NCBI RefSeq assembly: GCF_964199755.1
Contig: NC_133906.1
Coordinates: 16,527,378 to 16,591,377 of the forward strand
Reading direction: 5' to 3'
DNA: 64,000 nucleotides
Source: Larus michahellis
Taxonomy: Eukaryota > Chordata > Aves > Charadriiformes > Laridae
Below are positions 36,304 to 50,980 of this stretch, piece after piece. Positions within the stretch are counted from its first letter, which is position 1; each line of letters opens with the position of its first letter. The notes under the pieces were generated by a model, which saw only the letters and a program-made list of their open reading frames with translations, did no database searches and was not told the origin of the DNA. Both the position numbers and the translations under genes were made by a program.

Positions 36304-39300
36304 GTAACAAGTCATGCCAGGGTACTAAAAAGACTGATCCTGCTTTGTCCAACTGTTGTCTCAGCATTAGCTTTCCTACAGCCGTGCCAAGGCTATTCCT
36401 AATGCCGTGCTCTACAATGGGATGTGCAGCACAGGACAGCTGGTGCTGGGGGCCAATGGCCAAACTACAGATGTTACGGGGGTTTGCTTCGGACCAGCTC
36501 TTATCCGAATGCGTGTTAGCGTTGGAGCATATTCCGGCTACACGGCACCAGTTGGGTTTGTTTGAAGGGAATCTGCTCTGTGCACTCAGAGATGTCTCTG
36601 CAATGCAAACCAAGGCACAAGAAGCGGAGACAATCAGGAGATTCACTTCAAAAACACGCTCTCATCCAAACCACAGTACTACTGCAGACATAGCCACACG
36701 CACACAGCTTTCCCAGGCAAACAAGCACCTAACGAGCGGATTCGCAATCAGCATGGAGTGTCTACTAACTCCAGTCAGACCTCACCCCTCTACAAACCGC
36801 CGTTACCCTCCGAAATCCAAGTCCCTGCCTCAGTTACATCTTCTAGCGAGACCTCAACTCTCGAGGGCCTGCACCCCTTCAAAGGAAGGGGAGATGCTTC
36901 TGTGAAAAGACCTCACATCAAAAGCTGTTTTCAGGCCTCCAAGTCCACCCTCTGCTGAAGGAGTTGCCCACGCCATCCCAGTGGTTTGCGTACCTCCCCA
37001 GGACACAGGGACACCTCCCAGCTACCCCTGGGAGCCCTATTTCCGCACTCCTTTACACCATCTCCACCCAGAAGGGACTATTTTACTTCCTACTTACTGC
37101 TGATGCGTTTAGCCAGTGCAATTCAAATGAACTTTTCTACAGGCTGTAATTCTCTCCATCATCCACAAGCTGAGCACACGGAATATAAATCTTTTAGCCT
37201 CTATGTGCAAAACAACACCTATTAGTAGTCTTTCGCACCTAAAATGAAATCTTCAGAGACACAAAAGTTGTCCAAAAGCTGCCGTGGGCTATTCCAGATG
37301 AACTGGAAGCGCGTGGGAGCCAGCGAGCCCTCTCAAGGCACTGGGAAATGCCTCCCCTCTCTTCTATGTGGTTTTTCTCCTGCTTCAGGCGTACATAAGT
37401 TGTATCCTGATGGGGAAAAATTGTTACTCACTTTATAATTTATGTTTTCTTGAAAGGCAGTTTTCATAATTTTGGCTCTTTCTGAGTCTCTGGAAGCCTG
37501 GATAAGAAGAGGTTCAAGGCCCTCCAGCTATCCAGGCTCACAGGGCAGATACCATGGATAAGAATAAAGTATCTGTTCAATATAAATGAAAACAAGAAAT
37601 ACCCACGAAGAAACAGCAAAAATAATAACCTGTGCAGATTCACACTGGATTTTTGACATTGTAATATGACAGATATCCTTAAGAACACTTCAGAAGCAGC
37701 TTTATCAGCCCTAAACACTTACTAAGTGAAGCTGTTGGGACCACACCTGCGTGTCTGCTAAACGCCAGGTTCCCCGTCTCACGCCCCAGTGAGGATTCAG
37801 CTTTCCGCTGGTGATGTGGAGATCCCCGGTGTGCAGCCCTGTGGTGGGAAAACACAAAAAGCACCATCTTTCCCACTCAGGTAATGTTCCTGCCTGCTTT
37901 CCTGAGGTCGAGGAGAGGGAGCATCACTAAAAGACATATGCTGCTGCTTTAAAACCCAGTAGTGATGACTGGAATCCATAAATCAGGTTGGATTTTTTTT
38001 TTTTTCCAGACCTGTGGGACTGCTCCAAGCATAATTAGGTTTCGGGTTTACAAAAAATACCAGCATCTGTTGCCTGTTCTGTGCATGCTGCCAGTCCGAG
38101 GGGAGTGCTTGGGGCTCACTACAGCTTTTGTTCTCCCAAAAAGAGAAAACTTTGCCAAGCCTGGAGCACGGCTGCCGGCCAAGGGCCTCAGAGACCCACA
38201 TTATATGTGGGACTGGGAGCAGAGGCGGCGGAAGGAGGAGAGGAAGGGTATTGAACCCAGAGTGCCTCATCCTTTAGTTGAATTTAATTTGATGAGTCTC
38301 AGTTTAAATCAATACAGGGAAAATTCTCTGTAACAGCTACTGCCACCAATCCCATTACAAAATAATACTGGCATAAAATAATCATAAGCATAGGCCTACC
38401 ATTCACTTTAAAGTCCGTTCCAAGAATTTAGAGATGGACCAAGCCCCGTGCTGATCAGCAAGGAAACATCCTCTTGTTAGATGAAAAAGTTTTCCTTCCC
38501 CATCCAGCAACAGAGAAAAACGTCGCATCAATTCTACCCGAGCCACAGTCTTCAGCAAAAGAGGGTGCAAGCGAAGGGCTAGCAGAGAGGGATCTATTAG
38601 TCCTTCTCCAGTTTCTGGAGAGGACTCTGGATGAGCTTCTGGGTAACCGCGGTGCCAGCACCGTCCGTGCTACGCCCATCACACCCAGCGTGTTTCTTCC
38701 CCAAGCGCAGCAGGTTTCTTCCCCATAACGCAAAACCTCTGACTGTGGGTGTGTTAAAGGAAGACTTTGGCTCTTTTTGGTTATTAACAAATATCTAAGA
38801 ACACAACATCTTATCAGGACTGCAGATGACAGTCGCTCAATAGAAGATGGTACTGCAAACAGCACTCTGTAAAAATGTGCCAGCCTAGAAACTTCTACCC
38901 AAATCCAACTGAACTTCTAACTACATTTGAGTTCAAATCTTTAGAATTCCAGCTAATTTAGTATTACTTTCATTTCTAGAGAAGCGGTTCCAAGCAGTTC
39001 CTCCGGTTTCAAACCTGAACTTCTAGTCTGTTTGGATTCTGCACCTGGATCCTCTCCCTCGGCATCCAGATGCCTCTTTCCTTTCTCTGATAATGACAGT
39101 GCTGCGAGTGCATCGTCCAAGCTTGACGATGCTCTTCTCTTCCCTCTCTGAAGCCCAGAAACACTTCCAGGAGTCCTCCCACTACTTTGAAAGTGCCGAT
39201 TCACTTTTCCAAAGCTGGAGGAGATTCATTCCCGTACCCCTAGCATCTTCCACACAGGGGGACTAACCCATTAGATTATTAGGTTGTAAGTAACATTGAT

Positions 39301-39772
39301 TCTAACTCGGGGGACCATGTTCAACCAGCTTGAAACTGAATACGTTTTTAGGAATACATTATGTATGAGGGTATAGCCATACAGGTGGAGTTAAAGAAAA
39401 AAAAAAAAAAGCCAAATGTCGAAAGAGGGAAGAGCCAAACTACCTGCCCTGCTTCACAATCATGCTCAGTCCTAATACAGAAATGTTATGAAGTTAATAC
39501 AAACATAGATTTCATGGCATAGGGGATTGGCAGGTGGAAACACAAGCTCTATACTGTCAGACAAGCAGTACGTTTTGAAAGACGTGCTCCATCGGCTGCT
39601 TCTTAGCCAGGAGGGACACGTACAGCCACACACGGGGTCAGGAGCATAAGCCTCTGCACTCTGTCTTCACTACAGCCACTAGTAAAGAATTACACTAAAC
39701 CCAAAGTGAGCTGTCATGCCATGAAACACAAGGTTGTGCAATAGGTGGCCAAGGGCAGGGCAGTACTCCTGG

Positions 39773-39800
39773 AAAAAAAAAAAAAAAAAAAAAAAAAAAA
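39773..39800 (+). repeat. Poly(A) run (28 A)
   Basis: A28 followed by G and A6. No clear retroposed body lies upstream on the plus strand. Confidence 0.9.
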
Positions 39801-42168
39801 GAAAAAATTCCCCGAAACTGTTTCTAAAACAGTTATTATGCTGCCGTGAATGCAAACGTGCAGAGCTGCTGGAGGCGTTGCTGTCATACACCAGGCTCTG
39901 GAGTCCTGCGGGTTTTCTGTCAAAGACGCCAGAGCTTTGATGCCAAAAGAACCAAGTTTGCAATTATATCATTTGCCTTTTTATTTTCTTATCTCATTTT
40001 CTAAAAAAAAGCAGAGGAAAGAAATGTTTAAAATAAATTGATGAAGGACTGATTAAAAAGCGCCTTCAACTAAGGGTAAAAAGCCATTAAGTGGACATGG
40101 AGAGGGAAAATTGTATAATGATATGCTACATCTACATGATTAAGAAGTTGAAATGGACTATGAAAGGAAGGTAGAATTGAAATCAAAATAATAGGACTAT
40201 TTCCAGCACATTTCAAACAAAAGGCTGGTAACATGAGTTGTCAAACATTTCTGAGATCAAAAGACTAAACTTACCTCCTGGAGCGTTTCAAAAAATTAAG
40301 AGAAACGTTTTCTTGCAGGAAGGAGGGTAACAGACACCAGAAATGAACATTTTCTTCTCTCAAGAAAATGCTACCGGCCAGCACACTTATACACCGAAGA
40401 GATCGCTGGGAATTTACAACTGCAGATTAACAAAAGGCCACCACGGCTGTCATCCCCCCTCAAATTATGCAGAAAAATAGACAATAACACCCCAGCCACC
40501 TTCTGCTGAGAGAGACAAGTCTGGGTTACAGCAGCTTGGTTTTCCTTAGCGCGGCACAGTCCTGCCCTGCCAGTTTAAAAGGCAACGCCAATAGCATTTG
40601 GGACTGATCTAGGATAACCAGGAATAAGCGATGTACACAGCTCACCAAGGAGAAATGCAGATGATGCCTTTGCTCCGTGATGCCTGTTGTGGCACAGCTA
40701 AGCAATCCCCGGCGGGGAAAGGGTGAGGGTTACCGCAGGCAGTTTTCAAGGCGCAGACACGGTCACTGCTACGGTGTTCCCTTGACTTTCGGTGCAAAGT
40801 GGTGGAGAGTTAAAATATTGTGAGAACAGCGTGGAATCCCCCCCAGCGCCTCGTACTGGAGTGGTTCTCACAGTGCAAACGCAATTACCTCCTTCATTAG
40901 CAGGCCATCGGGGCTGCTCTGCGGCAGCAACCACCTCCTGGTTATTTTGAAGTGCTAATCTGGAAATTTTGTCAGAGACCATCTAGATAAAATTAATTGA
41001 GTCAGGGTATAACTGCGCGGCTATGTTTTGAAAAAAAGGCCGCTCTTCATCTCTATGGTAGTCTAGTCCTGTTTAACTCTCCAGTATCAGCCATGCTGAA
41101 AAGCTATATCAAGTCAAGCAGTATCTTTTGGGTTTGTTTTTTAAGGGACTGAATATTGCCGTAAATAGCAATCACAGGCCAGGCTTGGAAGCCCTCTAGC
41201 TCAAATACCATTAGACTTCAGTGGAGTTTCCACGTGTGAAGTACACGCAAGATCAAGCACAACCATCATTGTTATAATACCACTTACAAAAGCACTTTAT
41301 GCTTCAGAAATAAATTGTTAGCTGCAAGAGGAACGAAAGATCGCGCACGTTATCATGCAGCCGAAGGGCAGCTCAGCATCCCTGTATACATGACTTGGGC
41401 CATACGCATTGGCTGGTTAAACTGTAAAGGCTACAACAATAATTCACTATATTATGCTCCTATTCTACCATAAACACACAGGAAAGACATAAAAACTCAT
41501 GACTTTTTCCAAAAACAAGAAAACAAAACATGAATTCTCTGAGTCCTATCAAAGCCGAAGCAACGCACAAAACAGTTGAAACAAATAAGCCTTTGGCAGC
41601 TCTAAGTTGTAAAACATAACAAAAGAGAACCTATGGTTTGCACTCGGTAAATCTCAAAATGCCTTGTCATAATCTTGTGACACCATAAGTTACAGGCTCT
41701 AGCATGACATTTTGATAACCGTTGCTTTTAAAACCAAATCAGCAAAAAAGGGAGATATAAATCCGTAAGAGAAGAAAAGAATGAAATTTTTTTAGCTCTT
41801 TGTACAGGAGCGTGGCCATACTGGAATACTGTAGAGCCTCTTCCTCTTCTTAGAAAATACTGCAAATATAGGGTACAAACCAGGATTTTCAAAATCATTC
41901 AAAAAAAAAAAATAAGAAGAAAAAAAACCAAACCAAAAACTCCACAACTCTGACATCTCTGAGAAGACCAAGAAGTACCAAGGTGTTCTGAGATGACTAC
42001 TAGGTTTGCAATAGTAACTACAAAGTGATCTGAATTAATATAATTCTCAGGCCAGGTAGTGATTGTTCGCAGAGATTTATGAGGCAGCACGAGTATTTAC
42101 GTGGATTTTTTACTTTCAACAAACTTTATGAGGCCACACAGAGTCAAAAGGGAGCCCTGAAAAAGAAT

Positions 42169-42191
42169 TGGGGGGTGGGGTGGGGGGGTGG
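42169..42191 (+). repeat. G-rich tract with G-quadruplex potential
   Basis: The tract has runs of six, four and seven G separated by single T, then a further GG. The seven-G run can supply two tracts, so a four-tract quadruplex with one-base loops is possible on the plus strand. It lies in unique intergenic sequence with no recognised gene nearby. Confidence 0.7.
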
Positions 42192-44956
42192 AAATACATG
42201 TGAAGCATCAAGCATCTAAATGAGGACTTCCATAAAACAAACCGCAATAAAGACCTTCAGCGACACATTAGGTATTAGATGAGGGTAAATATTGTTGTTA
42301 GCTTACAGCGAACAACCGATAGGCTTTAGGGGGCCTATGAGGGAACATAAACCCACTTAGATCTGGTATGCACAAACAGCAGAAAAGCATTTGCAAGCAA
42401 AATTTTGTTCATGGCAGTAGTGTCACAATCAGCAGCCACAGCGGCTAATCTGATGAGTGGTAATTTCATTTTATGCATCCAAAATAAGCTCTTAGATAAT
42501 ACAATTTTTCTAAGAGACACTTGTGTGACAAATGCTTGATTCATACCAGTCTGCTATTAATTTTAAAACGTTGTTTTTATTTTAAATCCACTCTCATCTC
42601 CGGTCTGAGGCCCTTTTGCAATCTTTCCTTCACTGCATAATCGATGCCATCTTGTGGTGGAAAAAAAATCAGTCTCCTGATGGTTTCAGTCTCCTTTAAT
42701 GGCCAAAATAATCCTTGACTAACTCAGTGTTACAAGAACGGTGACTATATTCCAAACCTACATCTCTCCTCCGGACTCCCAACCTTCCGAACTGTATTTC
42801 TATTAAACTCTAAATGGTTCTTCCAGCACTGTGAAATTAGCTGAAGTGTGAGCTTTTAGAAATCGAAACTGCACGCGGATTTCTTCCTCACTGACAGCTG
42901 GGGGACCAAACCTGCATCCCCGGTGCTGCCAGGGACAGCCCACCCCAAGACAGCTGCTTCCCATCTTTATGTTCAACGACTCAATTTATTCTCTTTTGCT
43001 GACTCTTTTGCTCACAAACTCATTACTTTCAGACATCTCCACTCTTGCCTTGCCTTTGACTTTTTTCAGACAAAGTTAGTGTATCGCTCACACCACTCCG
43101 CATATCTCTCTCTTTCCTCCTTTCTATCACCTGGAAATGCTTCAGTCATATTTTTTTCCAATTTTATTTCCAATGTACCAACCTCATCCATTTCACAGAA
43201 GTCTGGTCTTCCATCCTTCCCTGCAATGTGCGAGTACACTCCACCTCCAGGCAAAATGAGCCAATCCCTCCAGCTCTCTCCCTCCATCCTCCCTGTCCCC
43301 TTCACCAGGGTGACTGATGCTGTGAAGACTAACAGCTCCGGCGTATTTTGGATGATCTGCTGTGAAAACGTGCTGGTGGACAGAATGACCAGGAGAGGCA
43401 TGTGTGGATCCTGCTCCCTTGTCAAACCCTCTCCTCTACTGTGTGTAACTACCTATTGCTCCATCAGCCATTGGGTACATGCCCAACTCACAAAACACTT
43501 GTTCTTTAGCTATATTAGATCTCTATATAGCAAGATAGCTATGCTCACCATCCACCCTAAAGCCTCCGTGGACCTTCTTAACTCAGACCTACATCTCCTC
43601 AACCCCCACAGGGGATGACTTTCATCCCTCCTGCCCATACCCTCATCCTCCTCAGCTCCAGCCCACATAGTGGCGGGTACCCAAGTCAGGAGCATCCCCC
43701 TGAGCGTCATGCCAGGCTTCGGTGCCTATGGCACAGCCACCAGCAGAAGGGCACCCACCGCTCACCCAGAGGTGAATGTCCAGGGGTCCCCAGGCTGCCC
43801 TGACCCTCTCCTGGCAGCAAGGGCACTCCTGGCACCTGTGCTGGCAGGGATGGAGAGGGGAACAGCATCAAGCCCGGCTCGGAGGGGAGGGAGCAGGAGC
43901 TGGGGATTTGCTGCTTTATCTTTCTAACAGGGGAGCTGCCAAGGAAGGGCCTGAGAATGTGGGATCTGCCAACCTCAAGGATCTCCTCCAGTCTTCAAAA
44001 AGCCGCCGGATTTACCTCTCACCTGCTGTGAGACGTATTTTACTCCCCCAGTACAGGCCAATGAGCCATTTGCCTATCAACCAGCAAAAGCTGAGTAACA
44101 CCAGGAATAAAAACCTCCTCCTGCCTGCGAGCGAGCACGTCAGATGAATGACAATGACAGAGAAAATTTCTTAGTTTCCAAGTCCTGCTTCTTAATGAAG
44201 CTCCTGGATACAAGCAGAGAATACAGAAAGCGGGATGGCATTTGCAGTGCTTCGCTGCGGAGCACTGGAGTTAAGTCACTGTCAATGGAAACCTTTCCAG
44301 CTTCACTAAAATTCACATGTAACCAATGACTGAGAGCCAGAGGCTCCCGGCTGGGCTCACCACCCTGGCTGCCTGCCGTACCCTGCACAAGGGATGATAC
44401 AACCGAAAAGAGACGGTGCATTCATCTGCCTTGGAGAGATCCCCACCTTCCCCGAGGGTCCCCAGCAAATTTTCTTCTGCGTTTCAGCTTGCAGAAATGC
44501 CAGGCTTTTCTGAATAACAAATGCAGCTAACTAAATCTACCTGCTTTGTGAAAGATAAGGAGTGAAGGAGAATCTCTCTGTATTTTCTTTTCCTCTAACT
44601 TAATTTGCTGTTGCTTTATTAAGTATTGGATTTTGGTTTATATAGAGGTAAACAATGTTATCACACAAATCTTAATCTTATAATTGCAGCCTCACTTGAA
44701 TTACTTGATGATTAGCCTCTAGGCATAACGCTCATCTCATTCAGTTATACCTTCATTATCGTCAGATTCATTAATTTCATCCTCTGTGTGCTAAAACGTT
44801 GTACAATTAAAGGCAACATTTAGCAATATTCAGAATATTGGCAAGGTTTCCCATTCTCTACTGAAGAGTTTGTAGAAGCAGTGTTATACCAAGAGAATCA
44901 AGAAGTTAATTTTTCCTTTAAATCCTTGATGCATTGAGGTAATAGTTAAATTAGAA

Positions 44957-44972
44957 ATATATATATATATAT
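44957..44972. repeat. (AT)n microsatellite
   Basis: Seven to eight AT units, self-complementary. Confidence 0.85.
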
Positions 44973-45342
44973 TAGTACTTAATTCTTTAATTTTCATTTC
45001 AGTGCATGCTGAGTATAGTGAATGGCTTTGAGGTGGACTCCGAAAGGACTTTGCCAGGGCATGGCTGGGCGAGCATCCTCCTCCTGCCTGCACGGCCAGA
45101 GAAGCCGGGATCTGCTGCCGGAGAGGGCGCCTGGCTCCTGGGGTAGGGGTTTGGCTTGGTGAATCACTACCTGTGAGCAGCTGAGTGCGCTAATCCTCCT
45201 ATTAGCTGGGGCTTTGTAAGCAGGCTCGTCTTTTTTATTCTGTAGTTGTTCTTGGCAGTGCCTCGCGCTGCCAGGTTGTACGCAATTCCTCTGTATTCCA
45301 ATGCCATTATTACTGTTGTGTTTGTGGTTTGTTTTGTGGTGG

Positions 45343-45365
45343 TTTTTTTTTTTTTTTTTTTTTTT
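45343..45365 (+). repeat. Poly(T) run (23 T) after GT-rich sequence
   Basis: T23 preceded by a stretch of TTTGTGG-like units (45316-45342). Confidence 0.9.
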
Positions 45366-46784
45366 AAACAAACCCCCTTGGAAGGGGGCTGAGAGATGAG
45401 TCAGTCACACAGCAGGGAAGCGGAGGATGGAAACCAGCCATGGAGGTTACGAGCTTGGGAGACGCTGTCTCCAGGCGACACAGGTGACAAATCCCGACAC
45501 AGCAAAGCCATCACATCAAGGTCGGCGTAGTCCTTCCAAGCCTCCCAGGATGATCTCATCAAATTTTTTGTTTATTACAGCCATGATAGATTAAAAAGGG
45601 ATGTCACACCATTTATCTTTAAACCATGTTGAATAGTACCTGCTTGCAGAGTGCGGTTTTTGACAAGATTCCCCCATCCTCCTGTAACAAGGGTAAACCC
45701 CTTCCAGATGCTAAGTGTGCCCTTCAAGAATTATAAACGCAGATATATAAAAACGAATAGTCTAGACTTACTTCTGTATCAGCTTATGAAAGCTTTCTTA
45801 CAGCACTATCAGAACAAAAAGGTACCATACAAACATAACATTATCAAACCAGTTCGTGTCATTATAGAACATTTCTGTACTCTTTGACCATTAAGGAGAA
45901 CAAGCGTACAGCTTATAAGAGCTCTGTATGTTCCAGCTAGAGGCACAGTGACCAGGGCAGCTAAGCCATCAAGCACAGGCATTTATTTCTAGATGACTAA
46001 ATTAAATTTCCAGTTATAAACACGGTATTTTAGCTTCTTAGCATCTTTGTCAACACGTAGAGATTGATGCAACACCACTGGTAGGTGGGAAGTGCTACAG
46101 CTGACCTGCCAGCAAGCAAACCAGAGAAATGTTCCCCTGACATACTGAACGTGCTTGGTAAAAGGAAGGAATTAAGTAAATACACATGCAAATATATACG
46201 GGCCAATTTAATAGAGGCTTTCGAACTCGAGTGCTAACATTTGTACAGCTTACGCTGTGCACAGCTCTTGTGTACTTTTAGGCTACAGACAGCTTCATTC
46301 AACAGGACAAATATGACTTGCATCAGAAGAGCAGGTGAAGTATTTCTCTGGCCTGTCTTCCGGGGTTGGAGACCAGAGGGGAAGTAGAACACATGATATA
46401 TTTAATGAGAGAGAGATTTAAAGTTCATATTTTAAGTTTATAATACCTGTTTTAGAGAATAAGATTATTCAAATAACATTCGTTTCTGCAGAAAAACCTC
46501 TCAACATAGCAAGGGTCCAGCAACGCAGAGATGCCTCAGCACGGGGCTGTGCCAGTTTTCCCTCTCTATCCCTTTAGAAAGCCAACCTCAAACATTCGCA
46601 AGGCTGCAAGCCAGTGCTTTCTAGGTGTCTTCTGGAGGTTTCTCGCGTCTGGTTGGGGCCGATATTACGCTGAGCTAGGGAGGAGGGAGCCGTGCTGATG
46701 TGCGTGGGAGTCCTCAGCAAGGCACCCCTCCAGGCGCCGTTCCATACCAGGCACGACTCCTCTGGGGAATTTGTCTTGTCTTTT

Positions 46785-46810
46785 AAAAAAAAAAAAAAAA
46801 AATTAAAAAA
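46785..46810 (+). repeat. Poly(A) run, interrupted
   Basis: A18, TT, A8 in sequence. Confidence 0.85.
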
Positions 46811-47938
46811 AACCTCAACCCCCCTAACTCCTCAGTTGTTTACAAATTTGCAGTTGCGTGGAGGGCTTGTGAAGCCTCCTGCTATCTTTACGCTGCCGTT
46901 ACCTGGGCTTTGGACCAGCTCTTTAGTGACCCTTGTGAGCGAGTGCTGACAGACCAGCTCTCCTACAGCAGGGATGCAAACCCGAGCGTGGCTACAGGCT
47001 CCACATGTGCAGAATCACACCCCATAAATTAAATTAAGTTATATTGAAGCCCGTGACCACTCAGGGACCATTAAAATGTCAGTTAATTAAAGCTGGATTT
47101 ACCAAAGGTTATGAGACAAATTGTTGTCTGTTAATCTGTCAAAATCTGAAACTGAAATGCCCCGAACAGTTTAGGGGATATTTTAAGGTGATCAGACAAT
47201 AGAACAAGTTACCTTCCCCCCCCCTCCCTTATTGACTTGTTCTATGTAAAGCTGCTTGCCTTCCACAAAAGGAAGAAGGGCTTCAAAAAGTTAGCAATTC
47301 CCTCAAGAAGCTGCAATGACACCAGGTTCCACTAATAATGCCATCCATAAATGATGAGATTTCGGGAATCAGGTGTGGCTTCATAAAATAAAAAATGTCA
47401 AGGAAAAATATTTAATTGAAAGGGCTCAATTAGTTCTAAAACTACGTGACAGTAACATTTATCAAGCATCAGATCTTGATTTTACCTGTTGCTTTTACAT
47501 TTACTTGGGACGAAATGCAGACAATCTCTCATTAAAAGCAACAGGCCAACTGAAGAAGAAAGGTATTTTCTAGGGAGAGTAAAATTAGAGGAATCTGGCC
47601 CCAATTTGTTTAAGTGGCAATTATAAAAATGAGTCAACTGCAAAAAGATCCGGATTTCAGAACCAAAGACCTTCTCCTTAACAGCCACATTAAGAACGGG
47701 TGGTGTATGCATGTCTCATCTCGTGTATCTTTTCAAAAAAACTAATTAAAAACATGGCATGGCTTTTGTGTAAATCCAAATCTCATCTCCATAAACTAAT
47801 AGAAGCTTTTCTGGTTCATCAACAAGCCAGTGACAGAACAAGCAATCAGTCCTTTCCTAGGCAATGCCGGCTTCTGTGTTATGATAGAAAAGTGAGATGC
47901 TAATAACCTCTTGGGCCTTATTTCTTCAGTTTGTATTT

Positions 47939-47957
47939 AAAAAAAAAAAAAAAAAAA
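47939..47957 (+). repeat. Poly(A) run (about 19 A)
   Basis: Homopolymer after TTTGTATTT; no associated element recognised. Confidence 0.85.
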
Positions 47958-50900
47958 GCAGTCAACACCAGAGGAAGCAAACTGAAACAAATTAGGGGCT
48001 CTAATTTCAACCAAGAGTAATTATTTGCCCTGCAACCACCTGTAAAGGCTCCACAAAAATCACACTCTTCGACCTCCAGAAATTTCTAAGTGTTACTTAC
48101 GGAGCTGAGCAGCTTTTCGGTAACGTCATTGAGACTTAAACTTCATTGGATTTGAATCCCAGAACTCAGAGGCTGAAGAGCATCCGTCTCACTCTTCCTC
48201 TAAGAACGGGATCTCCAAAGCACCCACTTCTTCCAAAAAGCAGTTTCCTTCAGTTTGAATTTTGGACCAAGCACTTCAAGCACTGCGTGTCTTACTGCTC
48301 ACAAGACTTTGGGGCAGTGCTGGGGGGGCAAACTTCAGTTTCTACTGGAATAAAGGCAAGCTTCAAGAAGGTCTTGTAGCAGTACTGGAGACGAAACCTC
48401 ACACCCAGACAACCAAGAAACCGCCTGTGAACGAAGACCTCATCTGCTAAACACTGAACTAATACAGCTCTGTGGGGCAGCAATCAGCCAGAGAGAGAGT
48501 TCGGAAAGTCATTGTGGTCCAGCAGGTAGTCATCATGCCCATTTTCACCAGTTACTGTGTTTCGTGTTCCCTTCCCTCAGCTTTCCTAGTGCATTTTGAC
48601 ACAGAAAAGTCCTATCAAGAAAAGCAAACGATTTTTAGATTATTTTTTTATATATACACACACTAGCTATATGCACAGTACAACTTTGTGTTGATAAACT
48701 ACATCACAGGAGGATGTTGTCCCCCCCATATCCGTCCAGACCAACAGGTTCCTTGCAGGACCCTGTGACCGAGGTTTCCCAGTGCCTGCACCTTTTTCCA
48801 CCTTCTGCCGAGCCGGAGTCCCGTGTGACCGCCTGGCACCTATCGCATACCCAGCATGTCTCTAGGACTTAAGAAAATGAATGGAATTTAAATAATCCCT
48901 TCATTTATTCATCCACATACGCAAGCAGTGGAACACAGCAGGTGTGCAGGAGTCCCAGTTTTTAACTATTTGAAGAATGAAAAAGCAAGAGGAGTGAAAG
49001 AAAACCCATCAAATCGGCAGAGACCAGCTGTTAGTTTGGCTGAGGTTGCCACAAAGCAGGGATGCAAGATGTTGGACCACACACCGTTGAAACCAACCCA
49101 AACCTGCACTGCTCCCAGAAGAAGTGGTCCAGTCCTTACCCCCAGCTTCTCATTTACCACCCGGGTAGCCCTTCCTTGCCCCAGCACCAGCTTCTCCACA
49201 GTGACGCGGTGGGGGCAAGATCAGGTCACTTTTATCCCACAGCGCTATTTTTCTAAGCCCATTTCCAGATGGGCTCATTCCCATTTCACTGTGTGGGGCG
49301 AAGACCTTCTGTTCCAGCCCTCTGTGTCACAGATCACCCGCTGCTGCCGAGCGTGCGGGTCCTTGTCACCCGCACCCAAGGAACAGCACAGGCTTCGGCA
49401 GGATTTGGTCCCAAAGACAAGAGGCAAAAGGCCGAATTTCTCCCAGGCATCCTTGGCGTGCTCCTGTTGGGGACACAGCCTCAACCTCCCTCTTTTTTTC
49501 CCCCCCCATCAGCAAGCGATGAATTCTGCTTTAGTTTTTATGGGAAGGACAAGGACTATTACAGCACTGCCCAGGAGCTAATTGGCATTTTGGGAGAAGA
49601 CCAAGAGGAACAGAAATTTTTCTCCTGGTAGATGCCTGACAGTCTGTGCTACTTTTACCCCTAAGCAATTTCATATTGATTGAGTCATATGGTGTGGTGT
49701 TAATTAATTGACAACTGTAAGTAAGAAAGAGCCACAGTGTGTAATCTGGATATGAGCACCCAGCAGCACCAGCGTTTGGATCTTAGAGTCACGTTCGACC
49801 CCCAGTGCTGCAGGAACATTGCGAAGGGAAATCTCAGAGATAAGTTTTCCCAAAGTTAGGGGTCTAAAATGCAAAGCTCTGATTCAAACCAAACTCTGCT
49901 AATGGTCTTCAGTGAGATATTAAACTGGGAAAGTTCTCCTGAAAAATAAGCAAGGCAAAAACATTTCGGCCTCTTTTAGAACTGCAGAGTTAACGCACAT
50001 AGAATGACATCGATGAAGCCTCACATTGCACGGACATAGGGCCCCGCTTCGCACACTGCTCTTATGGCGTCAGACGTTAATGGCTAAAGAGTCCCACGGA
50101 TGTTGCGAATAGACCCTCTCCTTCAATAGAAATCCAACAGCTTTGCTTTTAACAGCATTTTCCACATGTACACAGGAGGCACAACTCTTCTATTACAATC
50201 TCTGAACTTCTGGGGCTAACAATTCGCAGAGAATCAAACTGTGAAGTGGGGCAAATATCACCCCAAAAGCTCATAGGTAGGCAATATTAGTTTAATTAAG
50301 GCTGCAACCCCACTGTGCACAGGTTTTACCCCTAAGACCAATTCAAAGGCTCCCCCCTTCCTCTTCTCATCAGCTGTGGCTCCGCTCACTGCCCCTTCAT
50401 GCGCCTCACGCTAAAAAAGAGATGACAAACTAGGTGGCTTAAAAAATACCCCTTAACTCCTGCTTCTTGTCCACAAGTTATTTTTAACAGGTGTCATCAA
50501 ATGAGAGGCCCAGATACGATGAATCTGGAGCACAGAACAGGGAAGATATGCATTACGGGACTTTTGATCCCAATCTATATGCAAAATATAGCACAGGTCC
50601 CTATATTATGAAGTCACAATGCTTGAGAAGACAATCTTTCCCGCTCCCCCCCCCCCCAATACTATTTTCAGGCAGACACCCTGCATTGCCAATCGTTCTT
50701 GCTAGCCAGCCTTGTGCTCATTTATTTGGCTGTGCTGACCCCCAGAGTCCGGTGCTCTGTACGGCACATCCTATCGCCGAAACCCACGGGGTCTCTGACA
50801 CGCTTTCCGTCCACTGCCACTAACTCAACGAGGTTTTGCCGAAATGATCGTTCCCGCTGGCTGGGGCTGCTTGCACCCGGACAGCGTGAGAGAAAACAGA

Positions 50901-50964
50901 CATTTACCCTGCCTCGACTCAAACTGCTGCATGCACGAGAAACTGCCGAATTAACTAGATAAGT

Positions 50965-50980
50965 GGGGGGGGGGGGGTGG
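50965..50980 (+). repeat. Poly(G) run
   Basis: Thirteen consecutive G followed by TGG. It is a simple homopolymer, likely length-polymorphic and error-prone in sequencing. Confidence 0.85.

Noticed and set aside
42923..43618. 231-codon plus-strand open frame, the longest in the window
   Set aside because: The sequence is pyrimidine-rich on this strand, which removes stop codons. The translation is rich in Ser, Leu, Phe and Pro with no domain I recognise, and no splice or promoter context supports it.
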